Notes: generated by a model from the sequence alone, not told the origin. DNA of 64,000 nucleotides from Chrysomallon squamiferum (GCA_012295275.1 CM022669.1:17152672-17216671), one strand, 5' to 3'; shown: positions 1-12,976, counted from the first letter of the stretch. A program made the numbers and translations.

Positions 1-639
1 AAAATACAAAAATACAAAATGTTTAGAAAAAAAGATGATCTGTTTGCTCATCCTATGCTCAATGATAAATCTAAATTTGAAACTTGCTAACAAGTTTAGA
101 AAAGAGATTTGTGTCTTGATGAAATGTGTAATTCAAATTCAAGGTGCTATAAACCAAACTGCTGATTATGCTGAACAGTTACAGAAAGGAAAAAGCAGCT
201 AAATAAAATGATAATATGCAACTGTTATAATTTTCAAAATGTACATAAATATATTTATATAAATAAATTAAGTAGTAATCCTAATGATGATGGATGATGA
301 TGATGATGATGATGATGTTGATTATGGTCATGAAGATGATAAGATAATGATGAATAATTTAAAAGAATTAAATAAAGAATTTCAAATGTGCAGCATTTTT
401 TTAAATAAAATAAAAACCTGTTGCTGAACAATTTTAAACAACAATAATATATGAAATTATTTTTATACATTGATTCCATTTTGAATGCTTATTTTCACAC
501 ATTATTAGATTACTGGTAACATGAGAAGTCATATAATATTGTATTATTGCCAACAAAGCTTAACTTGTGAATATATGGTGCAGTTAACATAATAGCAAAT
601 TATTAAAAAAAGTGTGATATTGGTTATTTCAAGTAATTA
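1..639. other. AT-rich intergenic DNA
   Basis: No gene is visible. The only structure is an (ATG)n tract at about 284-317. The His-rich frame read through it on the minus strand is a product of the microsatellite. Confidence 0.6.
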
Positions 640-1430
640 AGTGTAGTAGTAATGTCTAAGTATAGTGACAAGTTATTATAATAGTATTTTATTGGTAAAG
701 CCCATAAAGTAATAGTATTGTATGTAGTGGAATGCCAGTAAAGTCGTCATAATGGTATTTTATTAGTAATTCCTATAAAGGAATTCTAAAGTGATGTATT
801 AGTAACACCATTCATTACATTAAGGTGAATTGGGCAGTGTCCATTATTAAAAAGTAAATAAAGTCATTATGATAGTATTACACTGGTAATGCCTAACAAG
901 TCATAATTGTGATATATTGGTAATACCTAACAAGTCATTATAATTGTGTTATATTGGTAATGCCTAACAAATCATTATAATTGTGTTATATTGGTAACAC
1001 CTAACAAATCATTATGATTGTGTTATATTGGTAATGCCTAATAAATCATTATGATTGTGTTATATTGGTAATGCCTAACAAATCATTATGATTGTGTTAT
1101 ATTGGTAATGCCTAATAAATCATTATGATTGTGTTATATTGGTAATGCCTAATAAAATCATTATGATTGTGTTATATTGGTAATGCCTAATAAATCATTA
1201 TGGTTGTGTTATATTGGTAATGCTTAACAAGTCAGTGTAATTAGTATTATATTGGTCAAGCCTGCTAAATTACAGGAATGATGTACTGGTTAACATCCAT
1301 TGTTAAAGTAAGGTCAATTAGGTGATGCCCAACATGTCATTATAATAACAGAGTTGTATTCATAATTCCCAGCAAATCATTAAAGAAGTAGTGTATCAAA
1401 CAGCGAATTGCTAAAATAGGATTGTACAGT
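640..1430. repeat. 37-bp satellite, array 1 (diverged)
   Basis: Head-to-tail units with a 37-base period, e.g. TTATATTGG recurs at 1023 and 1060. The best preserved units (about 900-1230) contain ATTGGTAATGCCTAAYAAATC followed by ATTATGATTGTG. Outer units are degenerate. The unit shares the TGGTAAWGCCY core and the exact period with the array at 4.93-5.82 kb, so both belong to one satellite family. Confidence 0.85.
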
Positions 1431-2839
1431 AACAGTTCTAGTCATTTAAAATAGTAAGATGTGATTTGAGAAATAATTAGTGTGTGAGGTATAATGGAAA
1501 CAGAAGCTCTGCTACAGGGTGATATCATTTATTGTAAGTACTGATAAAAATAAACAAAAAACATCTGTTCAAAGTATTGGTAGTAGACATTGTATCAGAG
1601 AGTGACTGAACACCCAGTGCTGTCTGCTACAAAATGATCTTCTGTGACTGTCTTAGGCAAGCAGCATGCTGTTGATTTTTATATTCTCTGAACCAGTTTG
1701 TTAATATCTATCTTTCTCTCTATCTATTTTTTTTTAAGAATCCAATGTTGAAAATATTGTTTTTTAATTATTACTCTTGTTGCTGATTTTGATTTTGATT
1801 TTTTTTAATATAAAAGAATATACAGTATGGGTACAAAATCATTCCCAAATGCAGAGAGATACCATTTCAGAATAATGCTTGTATACATCTAATGGAAAGG
1901 ATTATAATAATAATAATATAAGAAAAAGAATACAAAAATGAATATATGTGTGTAAAATTGGTTAAAATATGTTTATGTATTTGTCAAAGATAAGATGATA
2001 GTGCCATTTCCTCATTCAAAACTTACATATATGTCATCATGATAAGACACATTGCTTCAGTGTAGTGTAATGTCATTCAGTGATTTCAGACACACGTGAA
2101 GACTACTTAACATCTTCATAGGTCACAGGAATATTCCCATAAGCATTTGATAATCATCATTACAGAGATTGTAGTTTAAACTGTTTATTTGCCATACAAG
2201 CAGATTTAGTCTCACTGTGTAACAAATGAATCATAATCACTTTATTCTTGTTCCCAGATGTGCCCTCATTTCTGTGAATACGATTATAAAATATCTGTCT
2301 GAGTCCTGTGCCTTATTAACTATACATCTGTATCTAAATGTATATATGGAGCAGCTCACTCATTCTTCTTTTAAACCTGTCACAGGTTGCAGCTATTCTA
2401 AATAGCAATAATTAATGCTATATTTGAATAGATACATGTGTATTTTAATCATTATATGATAATGTCTACTTTAAAGAAGAATTACAGTTAATGTAAATAT
2501 ATTTATATTTTATTTTGTTTTTTTTTTTTTTTTTTTTTCTTTTTTATCATGTTTATAAAAATATGGTTGCTGTTTGTTTTGTTTTTACAAGTATGTACAT
2601 ACTGAATTTACTGATGATTATTTTGTCATTGCATTTTAAATTCTATTATGGTAAATTTTAAGCACAAAAACCAAACCTAGAACAAGGACTTAAATAAGAA
2701 AACATTTTTTAAATTCATCTAGGAGTAATACATTTTTACTGACTAACTGCAATGTATAAAAATTCAAATTCAAATTTTAAAAAAGGGAAATATCTGAACC
2801 AGATGCTTACTATTTAGAGAGAGCACATACACACACACT

Positions 2840-2873
<34 letters not shown>

Positions 2874-4186
2874 GCTAATTTTTACAAATATCCACAATCC
2901 ATTTATCCCATGGTTATAATTACCAGATTGTTTCTGAACAGGTAAACTATTATTATATAATCAATATTTGTTCTGTTTAACAGGACTTTTGTTAGACACT
3001 GTATACAAGTATTTCACTATTCAGCATCTTATACCAAGGTATAAGGTACTTGTACCACTACATGTATATAACTAAAAAAATTCTTCTGTTTGAAAAGCTG
3101 GTTTTAAAAAAAAAAGATAAATTGTTTGTAATCTCAGAAAATCTGGAATAAGGTATAGTCAACCTATAGTTAACTGTTTTTAATTTACTCTTGACTGAGT
3201 CTTAATATTTATCAATTATTTTGTGTTTGTGTGTGTTTTAATTATTACATGTTTGTCTTATCTCAGGAAACATTTAAACTGTGTTTACATATGTTACTGA
3301 TGTCATATTTGTTAATGTCCTAGTTACCATTGTTGTGTCTTGTAAAGGAATCTATTTTATTCATTGTTTTTTCTTTTCTTATTTTTTTTCTTATTATTAT
3401 TGTTATTAATTTTTCAAAAATAATTTTTTTTATTATTATTATTTTTTTAAAGTTATTTATTAATACTATTAAGTTTATTTTAATTAATTAATATATTTAT
3501 TACATTGTTATGAAATATATTTCTCTGTTAATTTGAAAAGTCAAAAATGGCAAATATTCATCATTACTTCTGTGAAAAGGAATAATTTAAATAATTTATT
3601 AATGTTTCAAAATCAGTTTGTCAATAATTACTTTCGTTCTCTTTTTTTTTCGTTCTTTTTTTTTATTTTTTTTTTTTTTTTTTTTTTTTTTTATTCTTTT
3701 TTTTTTTTTTTTCCTATTTGGGGTTACCTTTCTGGGAGATTGGTTTTATTTTCACATCCATGTTTGTTGTAAACCTATTTTTATATGATACCATTAAATT
3801 GAACCATGTCATCCAGCCTACAAGAATTAAACATAGTCATTTTTTATTTTCTTTTTCTTTTTTTTCTTTCTTTCTTTCTTTCTTTTTTTTTTTTTTTTTT
3901 TATTATTATTATTATTTTTTTTTTTTTTTTTGGTGTTCATTAATCACATACTAATCCATATTATAATGTGACAGTCCTGTTGTTGATTCCCAAAAGTTTC
4001 TCTACTGTTGACAATTTTTGCTAAGTACTCTTTTCATATCATTTTTTGTTGGGGTTTTTTCTTGTCTTTTTTTGCTTTTGAAAGATTTTTGTAAATGCAG
4101 TAAACAGCTCTGTACCAAGTTGTACATATTAATTTAACTTACTGTCTCTTAATACATTAATCAATTGTCAGTGGACCAAAGAACAC

Positions 4187-4253
<67 letters not shown>

Positions 4254-4925
4254 CATAAATAATAATAAACATAAAATTATTAATTTTTTATTTTTTTTTT
4301 TTTTTTTTTTAATAATCATTATAATAATAATAATAATTTAAAAAAAAATTAAATAAATAAATGTAGTAAAAATGATGTTATTGGATCCAACCAGTGAATT
4401 AAATGGATCGTAACTGATAAACCATAAAGAATTGTATTTCTAAACATTTTGGTTACTTTTTTATACTCTTCATTAGTATTTCTATTAGAAAAAGAGTTAT
4501 TATTCTGGTGTCGTTGTAAGATCTCTTATTATCAATTAGAAATAAAAAAAATATATATCCAGTTAAAATATTTGTTTACAAATTGCTCAAGATTAATATA
4601 CAATATAATCTATAAACATAGTTAAATGTCTGTATAACATATCTGTATTTACCCACACACCTATTTGAGCTTCATGAAGTATGTTCCAAATATAAAATTA
4701 TTTAAGGTTGTGTGTACTGAAATGAACTATTTTCTGAATTTTTAACTTATTTTGATAACATGTAAGAATATATTACATGTGTGGTAAATTTGCAGCTATC
4801 ACTCCATGCATTCCAGTATACTGCTGTACATGTTAATAAAATAGTAAAATGTTTTGTAATTGTTCTGTTGTTTGTGCACTGACATTTTGATGTATCTGAT
4901 GCCAAAATCTTGGTTGTTAAAGCAA
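1431..4925. other. Intergenic DNA with simple repeats
   Basis: No supported gene in about 3.5 kb. Contents seen: (ACAG)n at about 2840-2873, poly-T blocks at about 2518-2545, 3651-3714 and 3884-3932, an (ATA)n tract at about 4187-4251, and mixed A/T tracts to 4370. Frames read through the T blocks (3.5-3.95 kb) are Phe/Tyr-rich low-complexity artefacts. Confidence 0.6.
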
Positions 4926-5815
4926 GTTACAAATAATGCACTGGTAATACCCTTTCAGCAAGTTATTATAATGATATTAATACTGGAAATGTCCAGCAAT
5001 CATTAAAATGAAATGAACTTGATAATACCTATAAAGTTATTAAAATAGGCTATTATACTGGTAATGCTAAGCAAATCATTATAATACTGTTGTATTGGTA
5101 AAGCCCATACATTCATAATAATATTGTTGTAGTGGTATAGCCCATAAATTTGTGATAATACTGTTGTAGTGGTATAGCCCATAAATTCATGATAATACTG
5201 TTGTAGTGGTAAAGCCCATAAATTCAGGATAGTACTGTGTAGTGGTAAAGCCCATGAAGTCATGATAATACTGTTGTAGTGGTAAAGCCCATAAAGTCAT
5301 GATAATATTGTAGTGGTAAAGCCCATAAATTTATAATACTATTGTAGTGGTAAAGTCCATAAATTCATGACAACAGTGTTGTAGTGGTAAAGCCCATAAA
5401 TTCATGATAACACTGTTGTAGTGGTAAAGCCCATACATTCGTAATACTGTTGTAGTGGTAAAGCCCATAAATTCATGATAATATTGTTGTAGTGGTAAAG
5501 CCCATAAATTCATGATAATACTGTTGTAGTGGTAAAGCCCATAAATTCATGATAATACTGTTGTAGTGGTAAAGCCCGTAAATTCATGATAATACTGTTG
5601 TAGTGGTAAAGCCCATAAATTCATGATAATACTGTTGTAGTGGTAAAGCCCATAAATTCATGATAATACTGTTGTAGTGGTAAAGCCCATAAATTCTTGA
5701 TAATACTGTTGTAGTGGTAAAGCCCATAAATTCATGATAATACTGTTGTAGTGGTAAAGCCCATAAATTCTTGATAATATTGTTGTAGTGGTAATGACCA
5801 ACACGTCATTAAATT
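4926..5815. repeat. 37-bp satellite, array 2
   Basis: About 20 or more tandem units with a 37-base period (GTAGTGGTAAAG starts at 5526 and again at 5563). The unit core is GTAGTGGTAAAGCCCATAAA, then TTCATGATAATACTGTT. Units from about 5200 to 5780 are near identical; those before 5100 grade into the older form seen in array 1. The period is 12 codons plus one base, so open frames cycle through the three registers. That produces repeated MNLWALPLQQYY-like minus-strand peptides, which are not genes. Confidence 0.92.
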
Positions 5816-6147
5816 TACAATAATGATCATGACATGTAAATAATATGATAAAAATATCTGAGTGTTTATAAACAGATGAAAATTCTTTACATTCCAAGCA
5901 ATGTTACTGTGGCTTTGTGATCAATGCTTGCCTGGGGTGTGTTGTGTCTCAGGATCTATCCTGTTTGGTATCAAATCAACACGTTTACTATCTCATTGAC
6001 AACTGTTTTAAACACCTCAGTTGAAACGGCGATTGTTTCTATCAGATGCGAGTACATTTATATCACTTCTCAGTATCAGTTTGAGTCAAGCACATAAGTA
6101 ATATTAGTAAGTCCCCATTTAAAAAATTAAATGTTTATTATTTCTGA

Positions 6148-6208
6148 AAAAAAAAAAAAAAAAAAAAATAATAATAATAATAATAATAATTAATAATAAT
6201 AATAATTT
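6148..6208. repeat. Poly-A/(AAT)n tract
   Basis: An A-run followed by (AAT)n about 120-180 bases beyond the 3' end of the minus-strand GPCR gene. Confidence 0.8.
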
Positions 6209-6328
6209 CCTATATAAAATTCAAATGTGGACGAATAATAAGAAACGCATAGAAAAAACAAAATAAATGTATTTTAATAAAAGTAAGCGTTAATGCACCA
6301 TGGATAATAATAGAATGTTATCTCAACA

Positions 6329-7534
6329 TTAAAAATAATTAAGTTCGTCCGGTCCGGCTGGATTCATTGAAACAACAACAGATGTGTTGCTGACTGCCAA
6401 CGGCGACGACGGTGGGGACATTGTAGAGACACTAACCAAAGCCGAACCGCTACCACGGCCTCCGAATACCGAACGACGACAGCAGAGAATCTGCTTCAAA
6501 ACTCTGCGAAATCTGGAACCACTGACGCAGTAGAGGTAAAAGTTAGCGCACCTGTTCACGTATAATAAATAAAAGGCGACTGCGTACATAAGTTTGTTAA
6601 TATCTGTATCGTCTGAGCCATGACCGGACAAAATCACCGTAACGATTACCGAATAAGGTAACGTGAATGCTACTATGGCAAACGAGTCGACGACGAGCAT
6701 TACCGAAAGTTGACGACTACGGGATTGCATTCGAGCGGGTTTCCTGATACTTATTTGGCCGCAGTTTTTAAATTTATTAGATTGGTTGACGTGTTTCAGG
6801 ATAATGAGATTGCTTACGAAGATTATAAGAAACGAGGTTATCAAAAATGCATTGTGAATCCAAGGCCAGAATTGCGACCAGAATACATAATAAAGGGGGT
6901 TTTCCGTATTCACTTCGCAAAGATATTCGGAATCGTCATTGGAGACCATTCGTGACGTCATAAGAAAATGAAAATCTTTCGTAGCAATAATGGCCGTAAC
7001 AATGGCGACGCAGATCTTAGCTCTCCTTTTCGTGCACAGTGAATGTGCTTGCAGAGGAAGAGTCACGGCAATGGCTCTCTCTGTGGTCATAGCAACAGTT
7101 AAAAGAATCCCCAGGTCGCTTGTGAACCAGCCAGCCAAGTTAAAGAATCTGCACATGGCGTCCGAATGCGGACCTCTCACGATAAGTTCAGGAAAATTGA
7201 CGTACAACCAGTGAGTCGGTAAAACAATAGCGAGACTCGACGTGTCCACGACCGCGTTCACCATCATGTAAAAACTCGTGGAGTTGTGACGGAAGCATTT
7301 GGAACACATCACCATGACAACAAGTATGTTGCAGATAATTCCCGAAATGGACAGAATAAGTGGCACGTAGTGATCCAGGTTATCTGCAATTTGAAAAGCG
7401 ACAGATGTACTGTAATTCTCAGAAATGATCCAGTCCTTGCCGTCTGGTAAGCTGAAATTTTGTGTAGGGTCCATGCTGACTTTGTGAGATTCTGTTAATT
7501 CAAGGAAATGCAGAAGTAACAAAAAAATGTTCAT
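6329..7534 (-). CDS. Rhodopsin-family GPCR, type A, left copy
   Basis: Predicted seven-helix plasma-membrane receptor of 401 residues in a single exon, starting at ATG 7534-7532 (the codon just upstream is GTG). A second possible start is Met21 (7474-7472); if the first is used, residues 1-15 look like a signal peptide. N-glycosylation sites are at N26 and N40. Helices are approximately TM1 56-79 (N69), TM2 88-112 (D97), TM3 126-154, TM4 171-192, TM5 223-247, TM6 275-300 (FTLPY) and TM7 314-335. C128 and C206 are the likely extracellular disulfide. It has ERA (152-154) instead of DRY, no TM4 tryptophan and no CWxP. TM7 reads NRCANFYLY instead of NPxxY, followed by a basic helix 8 and a CC palmitoylation candidate at 351-352. 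The pattern resembles FMRFamide/sex-peptide-receptor-like neuropeptide receptors, but the ligand is unknown. The close paralogue is at 33.6 kb; both tails share VSMNPAG. Confidence 0.9.
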   Translation of the reverse strand: MNIFLLLLHFLELTESHKVSMDPTQNFSLPDGKDWIISENYSTSVAFQIADNLDHYVPLILSISGIICNILVVMVMCSKCFRHNSTSFYMMVNAVVDTSSLAIVLPTHWLYVNFPELIVRGPHSDAMCRFFNLAGWFTSDLGILLTVAMTTERAIAVTLPLQAHSLCTKRRAKICVAIVTAIIATKDFHFLMTSRMVSNDDSEYLCEVNTENPLYYVFWSQFWPWIHNAFLITSFLIIFVSNLIILKHVNQSNKFKNCGQISIRKPARMQSRSRQLSVMLVVDSFAIVAFTLPYSVIVTVILSGHGSDDTDINKLMYAVAFYLLYVNRCANFYLYCVSGSRFRRVLKQILCCRRSVFGGRGSGSALVSVSTMSPPSSPLAVSNTSVVVSMNPAGPDELNYF

Positions 7535-7710
7535 CACCGAGAAAAAGGTGACTAATTAGATGATCAACGAATTTGTGGCATAAGCTCTGTAGTTTGTTTG
7601 AAATTCAACTAAAAACAATAAATAAAGTTTAAAATCTACAACGGCATGGATAGTATATAGGTCTACATATTACAAAGCGTAAATAAGATTTAGCAATTCA
7701 GTCGTATCCA

Positions 7711-8052
7711 TCGTTTTTTGGATTTATCGTTGTGGCCGGCTTTCACTGATTTGACTTTCTCTTCTTGGAATTGTTTTGATGTTATTAATCATATCTGGTG
7801 AAAAAAATATTAAAATAATGATGTACCAAAAATTAAAAATAATGATGATTAAATGTGTCTGGATCCAAGAAAGTTCAATCGTTTTTTGGATTTATCGTTG
7901 TGGCCGGCTTTCACTGATTTGACTTTCTCTTCTTGGAATTGTTTTGATGTTATTAATCATATCTGGTGAAAAAAATATTAAAATAATGATGTACCAAGAA
8001 ATTAAACGTTCGATATGTCAGAGGCAGTGACTGATTAAATGTGTCTGGATCT
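7711..8052. repeat. Direct duplication, about 168-bp unit
   Basis: Copy 1 at 7711-7866 and copy 2 at 7879-8052 begin with TCGTTTTTTGGATTTATCGT and stay almost identical for about 120 bases. Both end in TTAAATGTGTCTGGATC. Copy 2 has about 20 extra bases before that end. The duplication lies just upstream (5') of the minus-strand type-A GPCR. Confidence 0.9.
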
Positions 8053-8204
8053 TAGACTGGGTTATTTTATTCCAGTTCAAGAAAACACCATTGTAGAGAT
8101 TGATTTTGGAAGCCTGAAAAAAATGTCTTCGTGTTTACCGTCGTCGTCTTCTTTAAATATCATCTCTTCTTCTTGTCAAGATTCTGAGAAAATTAAAATT
8201 AAAT

Positions 8205-8303
8205 AAATAAACCAACCAACCAACCAACCAACCAACAAACAAACAAACAAACAAACAAACAAACAAACAAATAAACAAATAAATACATAAATAATAGTAG
8301 TAA

Positions 8304-8347
<44 letters not shown>

Positions 8348-8352
8348 ATAAT
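8205..8352. repeat. (CCAA)n-(ACAA)n-(TAG)n compound microsatellite
   Basis: CCAA units at about 8208-8235 pass into ACAA units to about 8275 and then TAG units at about 8290-8347. The minus-strand Thr/Cys/Leu frame here is a repeat artefact. Confidence 0.85.
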
Positions 8353-9248
8353 TAATGAATTAATAAAAACAATATAACACACCAGCAATTATTAGACAAA
8401 ATACATCAGGACCTGTTTTATTCGTAGTCGTGTTGTTTTGAATAAATGTGCTACAGAAATGTCATAAAGAGATCTATCGATACGACTGTTTTTCATTAAC
8501 ATAAAAAAAAAAATCACAAATAATTATATTCCAAGCATCGAGTATCAACAGAAAGTAAACAACAAAACTAATTACATTCTATACGTTTTAAGTATTAAAT
8601 ACAAATATCGACATAAACGAATGAAATCCAATTACACGGATTAGTAAAGAGGAATATTATCATTTAATAAGAACTTATTACATTTTAATCACGGTTTGGA
8701 CTGACACGTGTAGATTAATGTAGTTTTCACAGTTTTGTTTTTCTCGCTAATGATCATTTGAAAGAAAAAAAACCTAATGTCACTACTGCATAAACAACAT
8801 TTTTCGATTATCAGCACTGAATCAAGTTACATTCATCTTTCATAGAACGAAACGCACACACCCATTGCTTTAGGTAAAAATTATACGAGCATCCTGTTAC
8901 ATTGCGTATCTTGATACTGACATTTCACGTGACGGAATGAGAGTAGTTCTTACATTACACAACATGAGATATTTCATACGATTCTTTCCAGACAAAAAAG
9001 CTCAAGATTTGCCGGTGGCCACGCCCTGGATTTCTGGCTCTGACTCTCACGGGTCCTTGTGCGACTGATGGCAATCTCCAGACGAACATATTTACGTTGA
9101 ATCTAGAACTATTATCCCTAATATTACACCACTACTGCTACTATATTATTATTACAGCAACAGCAACAACAACAGCTCTTACTACTAATGCTACTATTAC
9201 GACGACGACGACTACTAATAACAACAACCATATACCCAAAATAATAAC

Positions 9249-9304
<56 letters not shown>

Positions 9305-9791
9305 GAAAGAAGAAGAAGAAGAAAGAAGTAAAAGTGATAGGGAAAGATTAAGTTAAGTGACTGAAATGGCTTCCTCGAGACGTAGCAGAATTACTTCGAA
9401 AAAGAGGATCCAAACTGCTTCTAAACTTATTACTTTCCAGAAAAGATGCTGGCACTATCATCATCATCATCGTCGTCGTCATTATTATTATTACTTCACG
9501 GTTTATACTCGTTAATCCTTTATCAAAATAAAAAACAAACATTACTTACACCGGCATCAGATACATGACGTAGCGTTCCATTTCCTGAAATCAATCTTTC
9601 CGTGCGGGATAAACATACAGAATAAGAAGTTGCTTTCACCTTCATAATAATTAAAATAAAACTCCGAATCATAGTCATGTCAAATCACACGACTGACCAT
9701 AACTTGCAGTTTAACGAGGAAACAAACAAAAAAAAAAGATAACAAACAACAACAACAACAACAACAAACAAACAAACAAAAAATGCCTTTA
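8353..9791. other. Intergenic DNA between the left A and B receptors
   Basis: No supported gene. There is a GC-richer patch at about 9010-9080 with no long open frame, an (ATA)n tract at about 9246-9303, and (ACA)n tracts at 9740-9780. Confidence 0.5.
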
Positions 9792-9898
9792 TCATTATTG
9801 CATATTAGAAGCAGACGATATGAATCTGATCACAGAGCTGATTCGCGCCATGATGACAGGACGCAGACGACACCGCAAGCAGTGTTCACGCGGTGAAT
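9792..9898 (+). repeat. Left copy of a non-coding inverted repeat pair
   Basis: A GC-richer stretch that matches the reverse complement of 28745-28850. Anchors are GAAGCAGACGA (9808-9818), CATGATGACAGG followed by GCAGACGACA, and the terminal CACGCGGTG. It lies at a mirror position about the GPCR inverted duplication (midpoint of the pair near 19.3 kb). Alignment was by eye; a gapped match of this kind needs a proper score. Confidence 0.5.
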
Positions 9899-10072
9899 CT
9901 ACGTAGCGAAAGCTGAGTCCGTGAAACAAACAGAATAATTTGTTTTTAAAGGAAAATAACACATATTTAGCATCATAATGAGATTGCTCGACGTTATTAG
10001 TTATTTAGGAAAGACTGTTTGGACGATTGCAAAATCTCTTAGATTATAGGCTCAGTTAAGAAATAATTGACT

Positions 10073-10116
<44 letters not shown>

Positions 10117-11662
10117 ATATTTATTTATTAAAATTTAAAATCAAAAAAAAAAAAAAAAATAAATAAATAAATAAATAAAACGGACGATAAGTAAAAAAGT
10201 TGGATTTACAATGTTTGCGATTTTAACAACATCCTTGATGGTTAACGTGTAAATCATCAACAATGACAACAAAAACAACAACTCCCAAAAAAAAAAAAAA
10301 AAAAAAAAAAACAACAACAAAAAAAATAACCCACCAAAACAATGTGAATAATAAATATATATGTTCACACTGTAAATATAGCCGTAAGTCATATAAATAT
10401 CAGTTAATATTTTTTCGCGTTGTGCTTTGATCAATAAACAGAAAATTAAAAATATTTCTGTATCTACCAGTATGATACATGGTGACTATTATTTGCAAAA
10501 AAAAAAAATCCCCCAAAATATACATTATCTTTAGAATTCATCATTGTTCATCTTTTTATATGGCTTAAAGAAAACATTTCCTAAATATATTTTATTTTAA
10601 ATGATAAATGAAATTTAATATTTGCTAGAATAGCTTGCGTTTTTTAGACAGCATGTATTATATAATTTTATAATATCTATATATATATATATACATACAT
10701 ACATTTATTTTGGTAATAAAGAAAACAAAAAATAAAAATAAAAGGAAAGAAAGAAACACGCTGGGTTTTTTTCTTTGTCTTTATTTTTATATGAAAATTA
10801 AATATATTCATATTTCATATTGGCAATTCATGGTCCATTGATTCACAGATTTACTCCGGAACCCAATCGCAAATAGTCTTGATGTTCAGGAAAGCCACGA
10901 AGCAGCTCTCTTGTTTCCTGGCTGATGCCTGTAGCAGCTGTAACATTCTGGGAAGATCCTTTTTTTTTTTTTTTTTTTCCACAGGACATTCCGTATCAAA
11001 CTGATGAATAACCTATGGAAGTATATGATACAAAAAGAAAAAATGACGCTGAGAATATTTTCCCTCTTTCCTCTTTCCTACCCCGTCCCCCTTCTCCCAC
11101 GCCACCATTCTCTTTTTCTCTCAACCATTTTGTTTCTCACATTCTCTCTCTCGCATTCTATCTAGCTACGTATCTGTCTGTCTATGTCAGTCTGTCTGTC
11201 TGTCTGTCTATAATTCATCTGTAAATCAGTTTATTTGTCTAGCTGTCTGTTTATCTGTCTATCCATCTATCTATCTATCTCTCTATGGTGTCTTCCCATT
11301 TGGTAGAATTCTCACTTCGTATAATTCCCATTTCGTCGAAAAAGCTAATCTACCGCAATACCTGATTACCTCTGTATATATTGAACTTGTTTCTTTCTAA
11401 CATTCAGAGGCTGTGTGCATTGTTCCTAAATCGATTATGTAACATAAACCAAAAGCAGAATAAGCGTTCACTGCTCATTTGTTGTAGATTTGTTACTTTT
11501 TCATTATTATCATCATCATCTTCCTCTTCCTCATTATCATCATCAACATTATTATTATTATTATATTATTACTATTATTATTGTTGTTGTTATTATTATT
11601 ATTACTGTTATTATTATTATTCGTATTCTTCTTATTCTTATTCTTATTATAATTACTGTTAC

Positions 11663-11705
<43 letters not shown>

Positions 11706-12313
11706 GTTTAAACTGGTCATTTCTAATTCATAAACATTTCCTTTCCGTTACAAAACAAGCAACCAATAATAAACAATTTTACATCAATTTCATCTATCTA
11801 TTAAAAAACCAAACGAAAAAAGAATGAAAGAAAAGAAAAATGGCTTGCTTCTGTAAGAGAATATGACAAAAATATTATAAATAACTAATTCAGCAATATA
11901 ATTTTTAACAAAACATATTTTACATACGAGTAATTTACTTATATCCAGTAAACAGAATATTTGAACGTTACATTTATCATTAACTTTTCGAATTCAACCA
12001 TATTCAGCTTAAACATGTACAAGATATATGTTACTGATCATATTTACGTTATGCACACACACATATTCAGATTGTGCACATATTATACAATATATTTGAC
12101 ATAGTATATTAATAATATGTACACTAAAGATATTATGACCTGCAAATACTTTGGCTATGACTGAAAAAGTTTATACGAAGGACCAAATCATTGGGAATAC
12201 TTTTAGATAAATACTTTCTTTTTTAATTATTTACATTCACTATATTCGATACATAGATTATTTCGATATTTGTCATTATTGCATACTTCATACGATAAGC
12301 GATATCCATACTA
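9899..12313. other. Repeat-rich intergenic DNA
   Basis: No supported gene. Contains (ATTT)n at about 10073-10115, A-runs at 10142-10180 and 10287-10322, (TA)n at 10680-10695, a TCTG/TCTA tract at 11165-11285, and a long (ATT)n block at about 11540-11706. The Tyr- and Asn-rich frames over 11.4-11.8 kb are artefacts of that block. Confidence 0.55.
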
Positions 12314-12976
12314 CAATAATACCTCAGATTAAAGATGTAATTGGTTCCAAATTTCCGATAGTGAAGTGAGGTATCGTTAAGGGAGACTAATTTACATAGA
12401 ATTAAGGTTAAAAGCAGTGGTTACTTTCTCGCTGATGAGATGTGACATAAAAAAAAAGGTGAAAAATGGAGAAATAAAACGGCAGTTTAGACATAAATGA
12501 TTTAATAGATAGTAGATATTAAGTAAACAGTAAATCATTTACAAATCAATTTATACAAATACATTAAGAAATAATTATATGCCGCTCGTTGTGGGTTTGG
12601 TTTCATTTAAGATAATGTATTTTGTTTCTAAAGTTATTGTCTTCCGTTTCTTTTTATCATCAGCATTTGCCGGTATCGTGTTATTTGTTTTGACATATTG
12701 GAAGGGTAAATTACAAACGAGTTTAAGTCTAAATGGAAGCTGAAGACAAAAGAGAATCAGAATATCAGATGCACGTATGACGTGTCAACTGATCAACACA
12801 GCTGAGAGAAGCTCGTGAATGAACGAAAAATTAAAGAAAACCGACTTAAAAACATGCATTGTATACATTTGTATCATTTATTTCCAGCAACTAACTATTA
12901 AATTAAATTTCTATTTATATAATTTGTAAAGAAGAAAGATTGTTAAAGCGTGGTATCGTTAAGCGAGATATTACTG
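12314..12976. mobile_element. Putative non-autonomous DNA transposon (MITE)
   Basis: A 663-bp element flanked by TA (12312-12313 and 12977-12978). The left end reads CAATAATACCTCAGATTAAAGA. The right end, reverse complemented, reads CAGTAATATCTCGCTTAACGA, so the two form imperfect terminal inverted repeats. A subterminal GGTATCGTTAAGSGAGA motif occurs near both ends (about 12371 and 12950). Ends of the CAGTAATACCTCG... kind and a TA target are typical of Tc1/mariner-superfamily, Tigger/pogo-type MITEs. There is no transposase frame inside. Confidence 0.6.

Noticed and set aside
4926-5815. Regular repeats that could suggest a CRISPR array
   Set aside because: The units abut with no unique spacers and the sequence is eukaryotic.
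5003-5897. Minus-strand frames with repeated MNLWALPLQQYYHEFMG-like peptides
   Set aside because: They are the translation of the 37-bp satellite; 37 is not a multiple of three, frames break regularly, and there is no start context.
11381-11827. 148-codon Tyr/Ser-rich frame
   Set aside because: It is the translation of (ATT)n-type repeats.
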